From Candidatus Paceibacter sp. (GTDB taxonomy: Bacteria; Patescibacteriota; Patescibacteriia; DYGC01), in assembly GCA_020724925.1 (NCBI GenBank), contig DYGC01000006.1, positions 1 through 34,646 of the forward strand: a stretch of DNA of 34,646 nucleotides, in the 5' to 3' direction. A model generated the notes under the pieces. The model was not told the origin of the DNA. It did no database searches and was given only the letters and a program-made list of their open reading frames with translations. A program made the translations under genes and the position numbers. Positions 18,037 through 27,235 of this stretch are shown piece after piece. The stretch's first letter is position 1. Each line of letters opens with the position of its first letter.

Positions 18037-19311
18037 ATGTGGGACAAATTAAAAAGAATTTGGAAGTTGAAAGATTTACGAAATAGTATTTTGTTTGTCT
18101 TGGGAATGTTGGTCGTTTATCGTTTTGCCGCTCATATTCCGATCCCCGGTATTAATTTTGAAAACTTAAACAGTTTGTTGAATTCCAATCAAGCTTTAGG
18201 TTTTTTGGATTTGTTTTCCGGTGGTGGTATTCGCAATTTTTCCATTATGATGTTGGGCGTTGCCCCTTACATTACAGCTTCGATTATCGTGCAGTTGTTA
18301 ACAATGATTGTTCCGAAGTTGGAAGCGTTGTCTAAAGAAGGTGAATATGGACGTAAAAAAATCAATTCTTATACTCGTTGGTTAACCATTCCTTTGGCAG
18401 TGGTACAAACTTTCAGTATGATTTCTGTCTTAAGAAATTCCCCTTATCAAGTAATTGATAATATGAGTTCTTGGTCAATGTTTTTGGCGGTGATTGCCAT
18501 CACTTCCGGGACAGTCTTCTTGATGTGGTTGGGAGAATTGATCAGTGAAAAGAAGATTGGCAATGGTATTTCCTTGTTGATTTTCGTGGGTATCGTTTCC
18601 GCTTTGCCGGGAACTATTCAATCGTTGATTATTAACTTTGATAAATCGCAAATTTTGAACTTGGTTTTGTTCGGAATTATCGCAATTGCGACGGTCGTGG
18701 GTGTGGTTTTTATTACTCAAGGACAACGCAATATTCCAATCAGTTATACTCGTCACATGAGTGGCAGTAAAGTGTATGGTGGCGTTAATACTCATTTGCC
18801 TTTGCGTGTTAACCAAGCAGGTGTGATTCCGATTATCTTCGCGATTGCCATGATGATGTTTCCGCCGATGATTGCGTCATTGTTTATCAACGCTAAAACC
18901 GCTTGGATTGCCAGTTTCGCGACCAGTGTTAATAATTTGTGGTCTAATCAGATTTTCTATACCGCAATGTATTTTATCTTGGTTATTGCTTTTACTTACT
19001 TTTATACTTCGGTTATTTTTCATCCTGATAAAATTTCCGATAATTTGCAAAAACAAGGAGGCTTTATTCCGGGGATTCGTCCGGGACGTGAAACTGCCAA
19101 TTATTTGCATTATGTAAGTAATCGTATTTTGTTGCTTGGCGCGGTGTTTTTGGGCTTAATCGCGGTTTTGCCATTCTTGATTCAGGTTTTCTTCAGTATG
19201 GGCAATGTCAGTTTAGGCGGTACCAGCTTGTTGATCGTGGTGAGCGTGGTGATTGAAATCATCAAGCAAATCCAAGCACAGTTGGTAATGCGTGATTATG
19301 ATCAAGTATAA
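18037..19311 (+). CDS. secY: preprotein translocase subunit SecY
   Basis: VYRFAAHIPIPGIN, LGVAPYITASIIVQLL, FLMWLGELISEKKIGNGISLLIF, QGQRNIPI, FIPGIRPGRETANYL; about 10 TM segments. Confidence 0.99.
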   Translation: MWDKLKRIWKLKDLRNSILFVLGMLVVYRFAAHIPIPGINFENLNSLLNSNQALGFLDLFSGGGIRNFSIMMLGVAPYITASIIVQLLTMIVPKLEALSKEGEYGRKKINSYTRWLTIPLAVVQTFSMISVLRNSPYQVIDNMSSWSMFLAVIAITSGTVFLMWLGELISEKKIGNGISLLIFVGIVSALPGTIQSLIINFDKSQILNLVLFGIIAIATVVGVVFITQGQRNIPISYTRHMSGSKVYGGVNTHLPLRVNQAGVIPIIFAIAMMMFPPMIASLFINAKTAWIASFATSVNNLWSNQIFYTAMYFILVIAFTYFYTSVIFHPDKISDNLQKQGGFIPGIRPGRETANYLHYVSNRILLLGAVFLGLIAVLPFLIQVFFSMGNVSLGGTSLLIVVSVVIEIIKQIQAQLVMRDYDQV

Positions 19312-19328
19312 TTGAATTCTTGATATAT

Positions 19329-19363
19329 AAAAAATCGTCCCGATAATGGGACGATTTTTTTTT
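19329..19363 (+). terminator. intrinsic terminator after secY
   Basis: AAAATCGTCCC-GATAAT-GGGACGATTTTTTTTT hairpin plus T-tract. Confidence 0.9.
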
Positions 19364-19368
19364 GTATC

Positions 19369-19397
19369 TTGCCATTCAGTCGATTTCATTATACAAT
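19369..19397 (+). promoter_or_regulatory. candidate adk promoter (TTGCCA-17-TACAAT)
   Basis: TTGCCA at 19369-19374, TACAAT at 19392-19397, between the secY terminator and the adk ATG. Confidence 0.5.
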
Positions 19398-19423
19398 TTA
19401 GATATTAAAAATTAACCGGATTT

Positions 19424-20089
19424 ATGGATAAAGTACGAGTGGTTTTATTATTTGGGCCGCAATCCAGTGGAAAGGGTACTCAGGGAATGATGTTGGAAAA
19501 ATCCTTGGGAATACCACATATTTCTACGGGACGTTTGTTGCGTGTAAAAATGGAAAAAGATCTTGATTTTAGAGAAAAATTTAATAGTTTTGTGTTGCGT
19601 GGTGATTTGGTGCCGGATCAATATATTTATGAAGTATTGTTTGACCGTTTGCAAGAAGCGGATTGTCAAAAAGGTTTTATCTTAGATGGTTATCCACGGA
19701 ATTTGTCACAAATCAAAGCAATGGAGAAGTTTTTGGGCGATTATTTTGGTAGTTATGAATTATCGGTAGTTAATTTGTTAATTCCTTTTGAGAGTATCGT
19801 CCAGCGAGTTTCCGGTAGATTCGTTTGTAGCGATTGTGGCCAAACCTATAATATTTATTTGTATCCACCAAAAGTTGAAGGTGTTTGTGACAGCTGTGCC
19901 GGCGTTTTGGAAAAGCGAGCTGATGATCAACCGGAAATTATTAAGAATCGTTATGAGATTTTTAATCAACAAACTGTTCCGGTTTTGGATTATTATCAAA
20001 ACTTAGACAATGTTAAAATTTTTAATATTGATGGTGAACAAACAATCGATGAAATTTTTAAGAATATAATGGCTAAATTAAATGATTAA
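19424..20089 (+). CDS. adk: adenylate kinase
   Basis: VVLLFGPQSSGKGTQ P-loop, HISTGRLLR, GFILDGYPRNLSQ, zinc LID CxxC...CxxC, RADDQPEIIKNR. Confidence 0.95.
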   Translation: MDKVRVVLLFGPQSSGKGTQGMMLEKSLGIPHISTGRLLRVKMEKDLDFREKFNSFVLRGDLVPDQYIYEVLFDRLQEADCQKGFILDGYPRNLSQIKAMEKFLGDYFGSYELSVVNLLIPFESIVQRVSGRFVCSDCGQTYNIYLYPPKVEGVCDSCAGVLEKRADDQPEIIKNRYEIFNQQTVPVLDYYQNLDNVKIFNIDGEQTIDEIFKNIMAKLND

Positions 20090-20849
20090 GTTGAAGTCAA
20101 AACAAGAAATTGAGATTTTACGTGAAGGCGGTAAGCTCTTGGCGGGTATTTTGAAGCGCACGGCAGCGTTGGTGCATCCGGGTGTCAGCACGGCGGAGTT
20201 GAATCGTTATGCTGAAGGCGAGATCGCTAAAATTAACGGTCGTCCAGCTTTTAAAAACTATAAAATCCCAGGGCTTTTTCCGTATCCGGCCGGTCTTTGC
20301 ACTTCTTTGAATAATGTAATTGTTCACGGCATTCCTTCGGATAAAGTGATTTTAAAAGAGGGCGATATTATCAGTTTGGATATTGGAATGGAATACAAAA
20401 AATTATACACTGATATGTCCATAACCGTGGCTGTCGGGAAAGTTTCGACGGAAGTGAAAAAATTGATTAAAGTTACTAAAGAGTCATTATATTTAGGAAT
20501 TGATGCCATGAAAGTCGGTGGAACTTTGGCCGATATTGGCAGCGCTGTCCAGAAACACGCCGAGAAGCATGGTTATGGCGTGGTGCGGGATTTGGTGGGG
20601 CATGGTGTCGGTTATGACGTTCACGAAGCACCGCAAGTGCCAAATTATTTTACGGTGTCAGCGCAGCGTGTGAAGTTGGAACCAGGTTTGGTGATTGCTA
20701 TTGAACCGATGTTGACCGTGGGCGATTACGAAACCGTCACTTTAGCGGACGGTTGGGCGATTGCCACGCGCGACAATTCTTTGTCCGCTCACTGGGAACA
20801 CACCGTGGCGGTGACTGAAGAAGGTATTATTATCATTACTGAAGAATAA
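20082..20849 (+). CDS. map: methionine aminopeptidase type I
   Basis: NVIVHGIPSDKVILKEGDIISLDIGMEYKKLYTDMSITV, GHGVGYDVHEAPQVPN, IEPMLT, HWEHTVAVTEEG. Confidence 0.98.
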   Translation: MIKLKSKQEIEILREGGKLLAGILKRTAALVHPGVSTAELNRYAEGEIAKINGRPAFKNYKIPGLFPYPAGLCTSLNNVIVHGIPSDKVILKEGDIISLDIGMEYKKLYTDMSITVAVGKVSTEVKKLIKVTKESLYLGIDAMKVGGTLADIGSAVQKHAEKHGYGVVRDLVGHGVGYDVHEAPQVPNYFTVSAQRVKLEPGLVIAIEPMLTVGDYETVTLADGWAIATRDNSLSAHWEHTVAVTEEGIIIITEE

Positions 20850-20852
20850 ATT

Positions 20853-21254
20853 ATGAATTATTTGGGAATAGATTACGGCGATAAATTCGTGGGTTTGGCA
20901 CTGGCCAATAGTGATTTGAAATTGGCCGTTCCTTTGGCGTTGATGGAAAATCCAGGTATGGATGAATTGCTTAAAAAATTGGTGAAAGTGCTTAAGGATT
21001 ATCAAATCAACGAGATCGTTTTGGGTTGGCCACAGTGGCATAATGATCAGCAGGCAAAACAAGTGGAGCTTTTCAAAAATTCTTTGGCGACGATTTTTCC
21101 CGTTGAAAATATCAAGTTGGCGGATGAATCATTGACCAGTAAGATGGCCGATCAGTTGTTGGTTGAACAGAAAAAGCGTGGTGGCAGTCGTCAGGATGAC
21201 GTGGCGGCGATGTTGATTTTGCAAGCTTATTTAGATGAACTATGTTGCAATTAG
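20853..21254 (+). CDS. ruvX: RuvX/YqgF-family putative Holliday junction resolvase
   Basis: LGIDYGDKFVGLALANSD, DYQINEIVLGWPQ, DESLTSKMA, RQDDVAAMLILQAYLDE. Confidence 0.88.
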   Translation: MNYLGIDYGDKFVGLALANSDLKLAVPLALMENPGMDELLKKLVKVLKDYQINEIVLGWPQWHNDQQAKQVELFKNSLATIFPVENIKLADESLTSKMADQLLVEQKKRGGSRQDDVAAMLILQAYLDELCCN

Positions 21255-21991
21255 AATTTTTGAGCGCGGCCGTACCGTTATTAAAACGTCCGGCCAATAA
21301 AGATAATCAGATGGCGATTTTGTTTACGGAAAAATACGGCAAGGTCGGGGTTCTTTTGCAGTCTGGTAGAAAAATTACTAGTAAATTGACAGCCCATGTG
21401 GAGCCGGGGAGCGTGTCAGAAGTTTTGTATGTGCAAGGTAAAAAAATCAAACGTTTGATTGGCGCCAAACAGATTAAACGTTATGAAAATATTTGGGAAA
21501 ATTATTATAAGTTGGCGTCTTGTTTGTATTTTTTTGAGGTTTTTAATCAGTTGGTGAAAAATGATTATCCGGATACCCAGTTGTATCATTTATTAAGATA
21601 TTTTTTGGAAACTTTAAATGGTGAAGCCATTAAAGATGAATTGGAAAGTCGTTTTTTTACCGCTTTGATGATTTACCGTTTGCTGTATTTGTTGGGTTAT
21701 CAGTCGTTTGAAGGAACTTGTCAGCATTGTCAAAAAGAGATTAGCGGTGATGCTCGGTTTGTGTTTGATCGGGGAGAAATTCAGTGCACGGAATGTGCCG
21801 CGAACGTGGGTGAGCGGGGTAAAATTAATTTACCGGAAAATTTATTGGATATTTGCAAGCAGTTGAGCACGAGCAGTGATTTAAAAATTAAGTTGAGTGT
21901 GGTGGATAAGGAAAACTTTATTAATTTCAATCAGTTTTTGCTTGGTTACAATTTGGATTATCCGGTGGTCGGGCAAAAATTGTTTATTTAA
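21242..21991 (+). CDS. recO: DNA repair protein RecO
   Basis: N-terminal OB-like segment, Zn motif CQHC...CTEC; overlaps the 3' end of ruvX. Confidence 0.82.
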   Translation: MLQLEFLSAAVPLLKRPANKDNQMAILFTEKYGKVGVLLQSGRKITSKLTAHVEPGSVSEVLYVQGKKIKRLIGAKQIKRYENIWENYYKLASCLYFFEVFNQLVKNDYPDTQLYHLLRYFLETLNGEAIKDELESRFFTALMIYRLLYLLGYQSFEGTCQHCQKEISGDARFVFDRGEIQCTECAANVGERGKINLPENLLDICKQLSTSSDLKIKLSVVDKENFINFNQFLLGYNLDYPVVGQKLFI

Positions 21992-21995
21992 AAAT

Positions 21996-22811
21996 ATGTT
22001 GAAAATCAACGAAATTAAAGCGACGTCCATTATCAGCAAATCCAATTTGCCTGATTCGGATTATGTGATAAATCCTTATGTTGGATGTAATCACGCGTGT
22101 TTGTATTGTTATGCCCGTTTCATGAAGCGATTCACCGGTCATGATGAGCCGTGGGGAGAGTTTGTGGATGTGAAAATTAACGCGCCTGATTTGATTCCGA
22201 ATAACACTTTTAAATATCGTGGCAAGTCCATTTTTATCGCTTCGGTGACCGATCCATATTTGCCTTTGGAAAGAAAATATCAACTGACGCGTCGGGTTTT
22301 GGAAAAATTGATTCCTTTACGTCCGAAATTGGGGATTCAAAGTAAGTCAGATTTGATTGTGCGTGATATTGATTTATTAAAACAGTTTGACGATTGCGAG
22401 GTCGGTTTGACCATTACCACTTTGGATGAAAAGTTACAACAAGAGTTGGAACCGACTGCGTCCTCACCGGAGCGTCGCATTAAAGCTTTGGAAGAGCTAC
22501 ATCAGGCCGGTTTGAAAACGTATGTTTTTATCGGGCCGATTTTACCGTTGCTGACTGATTGGAAAAAAATAATTTTGGCTACCAAACATTGCACGGATTT
22601 TTATATGTTTGAAAATTTAAATTTGTCAGGCGGTGGAGTGAAGTCTTCGGTAGGGGCGTGGCTGGCGGCGTGCCACCCGGAATGGCAGACGGAATATGAT
22701 AAAATTTACGCGCGTGGTAGTGATTATTGGGATAAGATGGAAACCGAGATTAAAGAATTTTGCCGCGAACACCAAATTGAGGCAAGGGTGTATTTTCATC
22801 ACGGAAAATAA
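21996..22811 (+). CDS. radical SAM protein, SplB-like family
   Basis: YVINPYVGCNHACLYCYARF (CxxxCxxC), VTDPYLPLERKYQLTRRVLEKL. Start moved from 21897 to 21996 to avoid a long overlap with recO. Confidence 0.88.
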   Translation: MLKINEIKATSIISKSNLPDSDYVINPYVGCNHACLYCYARFMKRFTGHDEPWGEFVDVKINAPDLIPNNTFKYRGKSIFIASVTDPYLPLERKYQLTRRVLEKLIPLRPKLGIQSKSDLIVRDIDLLKQFDDCEVGLTITTLDEKLQQELEPTASSPERRIKALEELHQAGLKTYVFIGPILPLLTDWKKIILATKHCTDFYMFENLNLSGGGVKSSVGAWLAACHPEWQTEYDKIYARGSDYWDKMETEIKEFCREHQIEARVYFHHGK

Positions 22812-22832
22812 AAATAATTTTTAAAAAATTTT

Positions 22833-23315
22833 ATGGACAAAGAAAATTTAATCGCTTTTATCGCCAAGGCACATCGTAATACTTATGCCGCGCCGGCGGA
22901 AATTCAAAAACAAAATCGTTGCGCCGAAGCGATTTTACCTGGACATGTTGATTATGAATTTACGGATGGTGATTTTTCTTATCATGATTCTTACGCGGGA
23001 AACACTTGGGCACCTGGTAGGGAAGTGGTTTTTTATAAAGGGTCTCCGGTTTGGGCGATGGCTTATCAAGGTCATAGTCATGATAATTTTGATGAAAAAT
23101 TTTTCAACGAAGAAGCGTTTCCTTTTTTAAAAAAGGCATTAATGAATTTTGATGATAGTTTGCCGTTTCGTGGTCCTACGGAATTTTCTGAGGGTGATTT
23201 TAAATATGTTTTTACCGTGCAAGGTGATTACCAGTATTTTATCGGGCAGGAACGAGTGTATTTTAAAGGCGAGGAAATTTTTATGCAGGATGTGATGGGG
23301 TCAATTATAAAATAA
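22833..23315 (+). CDS. DUF5680-like domain protein
   Basis: 160 aa; YEFTDGDFSYHDSYAGNTWAPGREVVFYKGSPVWAMAYQG...LPFRGP...GDYQYFIGQERVYFKGEEIF matches the recalled DUF5680 pattern. Confidence 0.65.
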   Translation: MDKENLIAFIAKAHRNTYAAPAEIQKQNRCAEAILPGHVDYEFTDGDFSYHDSYAGNTWAPGREVVFYKGSPVWAMAYQGHSHDNFDEKFFNEEAFPFLKKALMNFDDSLPFRGPTEFSEGDFKYVFTVQGDYQYFIGQERVYFKGEEIFMQDVMGSIIK

Positions 23316-23321
23316 AAATTT

Positions 23322-23843
23322 ATGAGTTTTGTTAAATATTTTTTGGTGATTTTTTTGATGATTTTTGGTGGTTCGTGCCAGTTGATTGCTGATAATCAGC
23401 CGGCAGAAAACAGCGAAGGAGTGGCCATCAAAATTCCTTTGCCAGAAGGTAACTCGTTTACTTATCGGGATTTTTATTTTGTGATGCCTGAGGCTTGGAA
23501 AGTCATCAGTGAAGAGCCGCAAATGGTCTTGGTGGAGACAGCAAGCGAGCCCTATATTATCCGGACAAGCGTTTTGTTTAGTCGGGACGATCATTATTTT
23601 CCATCGGAAAACTCCCTGATTCACACCTCAGTGGATGGTTTGAAAGTTTACAATAGCCTTTGTTATGGCGGTTTGGCTTGTTATGCCGTGGAGAATGACG
23701 GCCAGTTTACCTTGATGACTTGGACTATGCCAAGCAGTACTGAGCCAATTCCCGCCGCCGCCCCGGCCGACTGGCAGCCAAGTGCTAATTTTACAGCTGA
23801 GGACGTGTTGGCGGTGGTGAAAACGATTCGTCTGGCGGAATAA
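23322..23843 (+). CDS. putative lipoprotein
   Basis: N-terminal hydrophobic stretch ending FGGSC (lipobox-like); 173 aa, no recognised family. Confidence 0.65.
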   Translation: MSFVKYFLVIFLMIFGGSCQLIADNQPAENSEGVAIKIPLPEGNSFTYRDFYFVMPEAWKVISEEPQMVLVETASEPYIIRTSVLFSRDDHYFPSENSLIHTSVDGLKVYNSLCYGGLACYAVENDGQFTLMTWTMPSSTEPIPAAAPADWQPSANFTAEDVLAVVKTIRLAE

Positions 23844-23874
23844 CGAGCGTCGGCCGGGGCGGCGGCTCATACCC

Positions 23875-24013
23875 TTGATTTTTAAAAATCAATCAGTTAT
23901 TATTAGGAAGTATTACAATTTATTTTATTAACTCTATTTTTTGCTTAATTTAGACAAAAAATAGAACTTGGACCGGATTAAGCCGGCCACAGGTTAAGTG
24001 CTATTTTTTTTTT
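23875..24013 (+). promoter_or_regulatory. structured leader of rpsA (several hairpins, alternative pairing)
   Basis: TTGATTTTTAAAAATCAA palindrome (23875-23892); TCTATTTTTTG(23933-23943)/CAAAAAATAGA(23955-23965); second CTATTTTTT copy at 24001-24009 directly before the ATG at 24014. Confidence 0.55.
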
Positions 24014-25177
24014 ATGAGTTTTGCAGACTTATTAAAGCAGTATGATTTGAACATCCCGAAGCCGGGTGACTTGGTTAAGGGAACAGTAATCACTGCTTCT
24101 TCCTCTGAAGTCCGTTTGGACATTGAGGGTTTTACCGTCGGTATTATTCGCGGTAAAGAAATGTATCGTGAATCAGAAGAGTATGCCAATTTAAAGCCGG
24201 GCGATGAAGTTGAAGCCACGGTTTTGGAGTTGGAAAATGAAATGGGTATTGTGGAATTATCTTTCCGTTATGCCGGACACAAGAAGGCCTGGAACAAGTT
24301 GCGCCAATTGAAAGACAGCGGCGAAATTATTCCGGTCAAGATTGTGGACGCCAACAAGGGCGGTTTGATGATCAAGGTGGATCATGTGGCCGGTTTCTTA
24401 CCGGTTTCTCAATTGACCCCGGAACATTATCCTCGTGTTCAAGGTGGCGATAAAAATCGTATCTTGGAAAGATTGAAGAGCTATATTGGTCAATATTTTG
24501 AAGCCAAAGTTTTGGATGCTAATGAAGAAGATGAAAAATTAATTGTTTCCGAAAAAATGGCTTGGGAAGAAAAGCAACGCGATGTTATTTCCAATTATCA
24601 AGTGGGTAGCATTGTGGAAGGTGTGGTGACTGCCATCACCGATTTCGGTGCTTTCGTGTCTTTCAATGACAATTTGGAAGGTTTGGTGCACATTTCTGAA
24701 ATCGCTTGGCAAAGAATTGACGATCCGAAGGAATTTTTGAAACCGGGACAAACTATCAAAGCCCAAATCATCAAGATTGAAGGTTCCAAGATTTTCTTAT
24801 CCATGAAGAGCTTGATTGATGATCCGTGGAAACACGTCTTTGAAAAATACAATGTCGGTGACATTGTGGAAGGTAAGGTTTTGAAAGCCAATCCTTTCGG
24901 CTTGTTCGTGGAATTGGATGCGGATATTCATGGTTTGGCACACGTTTCTGAGTTGTCCGAAAAGGCGATGACCGATCCGTTTGAGATCGCTCGTCCGGGC
25001 GACATGGTGAAATTCCGAGTTTTGACTATTGAACCTGATAAGCATCGTTTGGGTTTAAGTATCAAAGCTTTAAAAGCCAAGAAAGTGGAAGCCGCTCCGG
25101 CTGACGCTCCGGCCACTGCCGAAGCCAAAACCGAAGAGGTGAAAACTGAAGAGGTGAAGGAAGAAACAAAGGAATAA
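24014..25177 (+). CDS. rpsA: 30S ribosomal protein S1 (four S1 domains)
   Basis: Repeated S1 motifs such as GSIVEGVVTAITDFGAFVSFNDNLEGLVHISEIAW and GDIVEGKVLKANPFGLFVELDADIHGLAHVSELS. Confidence 0.95.
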   Translation: MSFADLLKQYDLNIPKPGDLVKGTVITASSSEVRLDIEGFTVGIIRGKEMYRESEEYANLKPGDEVEATVLELENEMGIVELSFRYAGHKKAWNKLRQLKDSGEIIPVKIVDANKGGLMIKVDHVAGFLPVSQLTPEHYPRVQGGDKNRILERLKSYIGQYFEAKVLDANEEDEKLIVSEKMAWEEKQRDVISNYQVGSIVEGVVTAITDFGAFVSFNDNLEGLVHISEIAWQRIDDPKEFLKPGQTIKAQIIKIEGSKIFLSMKSLIDDPWKHVFEKYNVGDIVEGKVLKANPFGLFVELDADIHGLAHVSELSEKAMTDPFEIARPGDMVKFRVLTIEPDKHRLGLSIKALKAKKVEAAPADAPATAEAKTEEVKTEEVKEETKE

Positions 25178-25192
25178 TATTCTTTGAGATAG

Positions 25193-25245
25193 AAAAATCC
25201 CCGCGTAGGGGCGTATTGCATACGCCATGTAAGCGGGGATTTTTT
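25193..25245 (+). terminator. nested-hairpin intrinsic terminator after rpsA
   Basis: AAAAATCCCCGC(25193-25204)/GCGGGGATTTTT(25233-25244) enclosing GGCGTAT-TGC-ATACGCC (25210-25226), followed by T-tract. Confidence 0.9.
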
Positions 25246-25248
25246 ATA

Positions 25249-25280
25249 TTGCCATTTTTCCCACATTATTATAATATAAT
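25249..25280 (+). promoter_or_regulatory. candidate ftsH promoter (TTGCCA ... TATAATATAAT)
   Basis: TTGCCA at 25249-25254; overlapping TATAAT-like boxes at 25270-25280. Confidence 0.55.
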
Positions 25281-25324
25281 AGCAAGACTTTTAAGGAGTT
25301 TTTTATTTATTTAAAATAATAATT

Positions 25325-27181
25325 ATGACTGTTAGAAAACGAGAAGTGTGGAAGAGTATTATCTCTTTTTTGCTTATTTTTGCCTTTTTAGGCTTTATTT
25401 TGTCATTGGATGAATTGAATTTGACTGCGCCGGGTGAAGATTTTTCGATGCGTCAAATGATTGAACAAATTAATAATGAAAACGTTAAAACCGTTGAGAT
25501 TAAAGATTCAACGATTGTTTTAACTTTAAATGATGATAGCACCCATGAAATTACCAAGGAATATGGTGAAACTTTTGGTGATATCATTGCCAATTACCAA
25601 ATTTCTACTGAAAAAATCAGTAAGATTCAAAACATTGAAGTGAAAACCGATTCGGTTTGGTACACGGTTTTGATTGAAGCTTTGCCGTTTTTAATTCCTT
25701 TGATTTTAGGAGTAGTGTTATTGATGTATTTTTTCCGTCAAGTGCAAGGTTCCAACAACAAAGCAATGAGTTTTGGGCAGAGCAAAGTTCGTAAATATGA
25801 TCCCAATAAAAATAAGAATACTTTTAAGGACGTGGCCGGAGCGCGCGAAGCCAAGGAAGAACTGAAAGAAATCGTGGAGTTTTTGAAAGAACCGAAAAAG
25901 TTTAGAAAATTGGGCGCGAAAATTCCCAAGGGTGTTTTGTTGATGGGCAGCCCGGGTACCGGTAAGACTTTGTTGGCGCGTTCCATCGCCGGTGAAGCCA
26001 ATGTGCCGTTCTTCATTATTTCCGGTTCGGAATTTGTGGAGATGTTCGTCGGTGTCGGCGCTTCCCGCGTTCGAGATTTGTTTACTCAAGCTAAATTAAA
26101 TAGTCCGTGCATTGTGTTTATTGATGAAATTGATGCTGTCGGTCGTCAACGCGGTTCTGGTTTGGGCGGTTCTCATGATGAACGCGAACAAACTTTGAAT
26201 CAAATTTTGGTGGAAATGGATGGTTTTGATGAAAACGTCAATGTGATTGTCATCGCCGCCACCAACCGCCCGGATATTTTGGACCCGGCTTTGTTGCGCC
26301 CGGGACGTTTTGATCGTCGCATTACTTTGGATTTACCGGATATTAAAGAAAGAATTGAGATTTTGGAATTGCACGCTAAAAATAAACCGATGGCTGAAGG
26401 GGTTGATTTGAAAAAAGTGGCCGCGCGCACTGTCGGATTTTCCGGCGCCGATTTGGCTAACTTGTTGAACGAAGCGGCAATTTTAACCGCTCGTAACAAT
26501 GAAACTTTGATTAAAGAGGAAACAGTTTTGGAAAGTATCGAAAAAGTCTTGTTGGGTCCGGCCCGCAAGAGCCGCGTGATGAGCGAGCATGAGAAAAAAA
26601 TCACCGCTTACCACGAAGCCGGCCACGCCGTGGTTGGTCATTTCTTGGAATATTGCGATCCGATTCAAAAGGTTTCTATTATCTCTCGTGGTCGCGCCAA
26701 TGGTTATACTTTGAATGTACCAGATGAAGATAGAAGCATGAAGACCAAAAATGAATTTAAAGATGAAATCGCAATGTTGTTGGGCGGTCGTATGGTGGAA
26801 AAAATTTATTTTAAAGATGTCACCACCGGTGCCAGCAGTGATTTGGAGCGTGCCACCGCCGACGCGCGTGCCATGGTTACTCGTTATGGCATGAGCGACG
26901 ATTTGGGTTTGCGTACTTATGGTAAGAGCGAAGAAATGGTTTTCTTGGGTAAAGAAATCCACGAACAACGCAATTACAGCGAAAAGATGGCCGAAGCGAT
27001 TGATAATGAAATTAATGTTTTGATTAAGGAAGCGGCCGATCGCGCCGAGACGATTATCAAAGATAAAAAAGATAAAATTGAGGAATTGGTGAAAGTTTTG
27101 TTGGAAAAGGAAATTGTGGAAAAAGAAGATTTTATCGCTTTGATGGGGCCGGGCGCCTGTCGTCCCGGAAAGGTGGTCTAA
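25325..27181 (+). CDS. ftsH: ATP-dependent zinc metalloprotease FtsH
   Basis: Two TM segments, [22 protein letters not shown] Walker A, SRH, HEAGH zinc motif. Confidence 0.98.
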   Translation: MTVRKREVWKSIISFLLIFAFLGFILSLDELNLTAPGEDFSMRQMIEQINNENVKTVEIKDSTIVLTLNDDSTHEITKEYGETFGDIIANYQISTEKISKIQNIEVKTDSVWYTVLIEALPFLIPLILGVVLLMYFFRQVQGSNNKAMSFGQSKVRKYDPNKNKNTFKDVAGAREAKEELKEIVEFLKEPKKFRKLGAKIPKGVLLMGSPGTGKTLLARSIAGEANVPFFIISGSEFVEMFVGVGASRVRDLFTQAKLNSPCIVFIDEIDAVGRQRGSGLGGSHDEREQTLNQILVEMDGFDENVNVIVIAATNRPDILDPALLRPGRFDRRITLDLPDIKERIEILELHAKNKPMAEGVDLKKVAARTVGFSGADLANLLNEAAILTARNNETLIKEETVLESIEKVLLGPARKSRVMSEHEKKITAYHEAGHAVVGHFLEYCDPIQKVSIISRGRANGYTLNVPDEDRSMKTKNEFKDEIAMLLGGRMVEKIYFKDVTTGASSDLERATADARAMVTRYGMSDDLGLRTYGKSEEMVFLGKEIHEQRNYSEKMAEAIDNEINVLIKEAADRAETIIKDKKDKIEELVKVLLEKEIVEKEDFIALMGPGACRPGKVV

Positions 27182-27194
27182 TAAGAGCTTTCTG

Positions 27195-27203
27195 TGCTAT
27201 AAT
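27195..27203 (+). promoter_or_regulatory. extended -10 promoter candidate for tyrS (TGCTATAAT)
   Basis: TG-n-TATAAT in the short ftsH-tyrS gap. Confidence 0.5.
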
Positions 27204-27235
27204 ATAATTTAAGATAAAAAATAATTTTTGCGGTT

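Noticed and set aside
21897-21995. N-terminal extension of the radical SAM ORF overlapping recO
   Set aside because: Would overlap recO by 95 nt with no family-like residues; the ATG at 21996 just after the recO stop is far more plausible.
25081-25177. GAAGAGGTGAAAACTGAAGAGGTGAAG repeat at the rpsA 3' end as a possible DNA repeat element
   Set aside because: Simply encodes the low-complexity KTEEVKTEEVKEE acidic tail of S1.
25325-27181. GSPGTGKT instead of GPPGTGKT in the FtsH Walker A motif as a functional anomaly
   Set aside because: Lies within the tolerated variation GxxxxGKT; all other FtsH motifs are intact.
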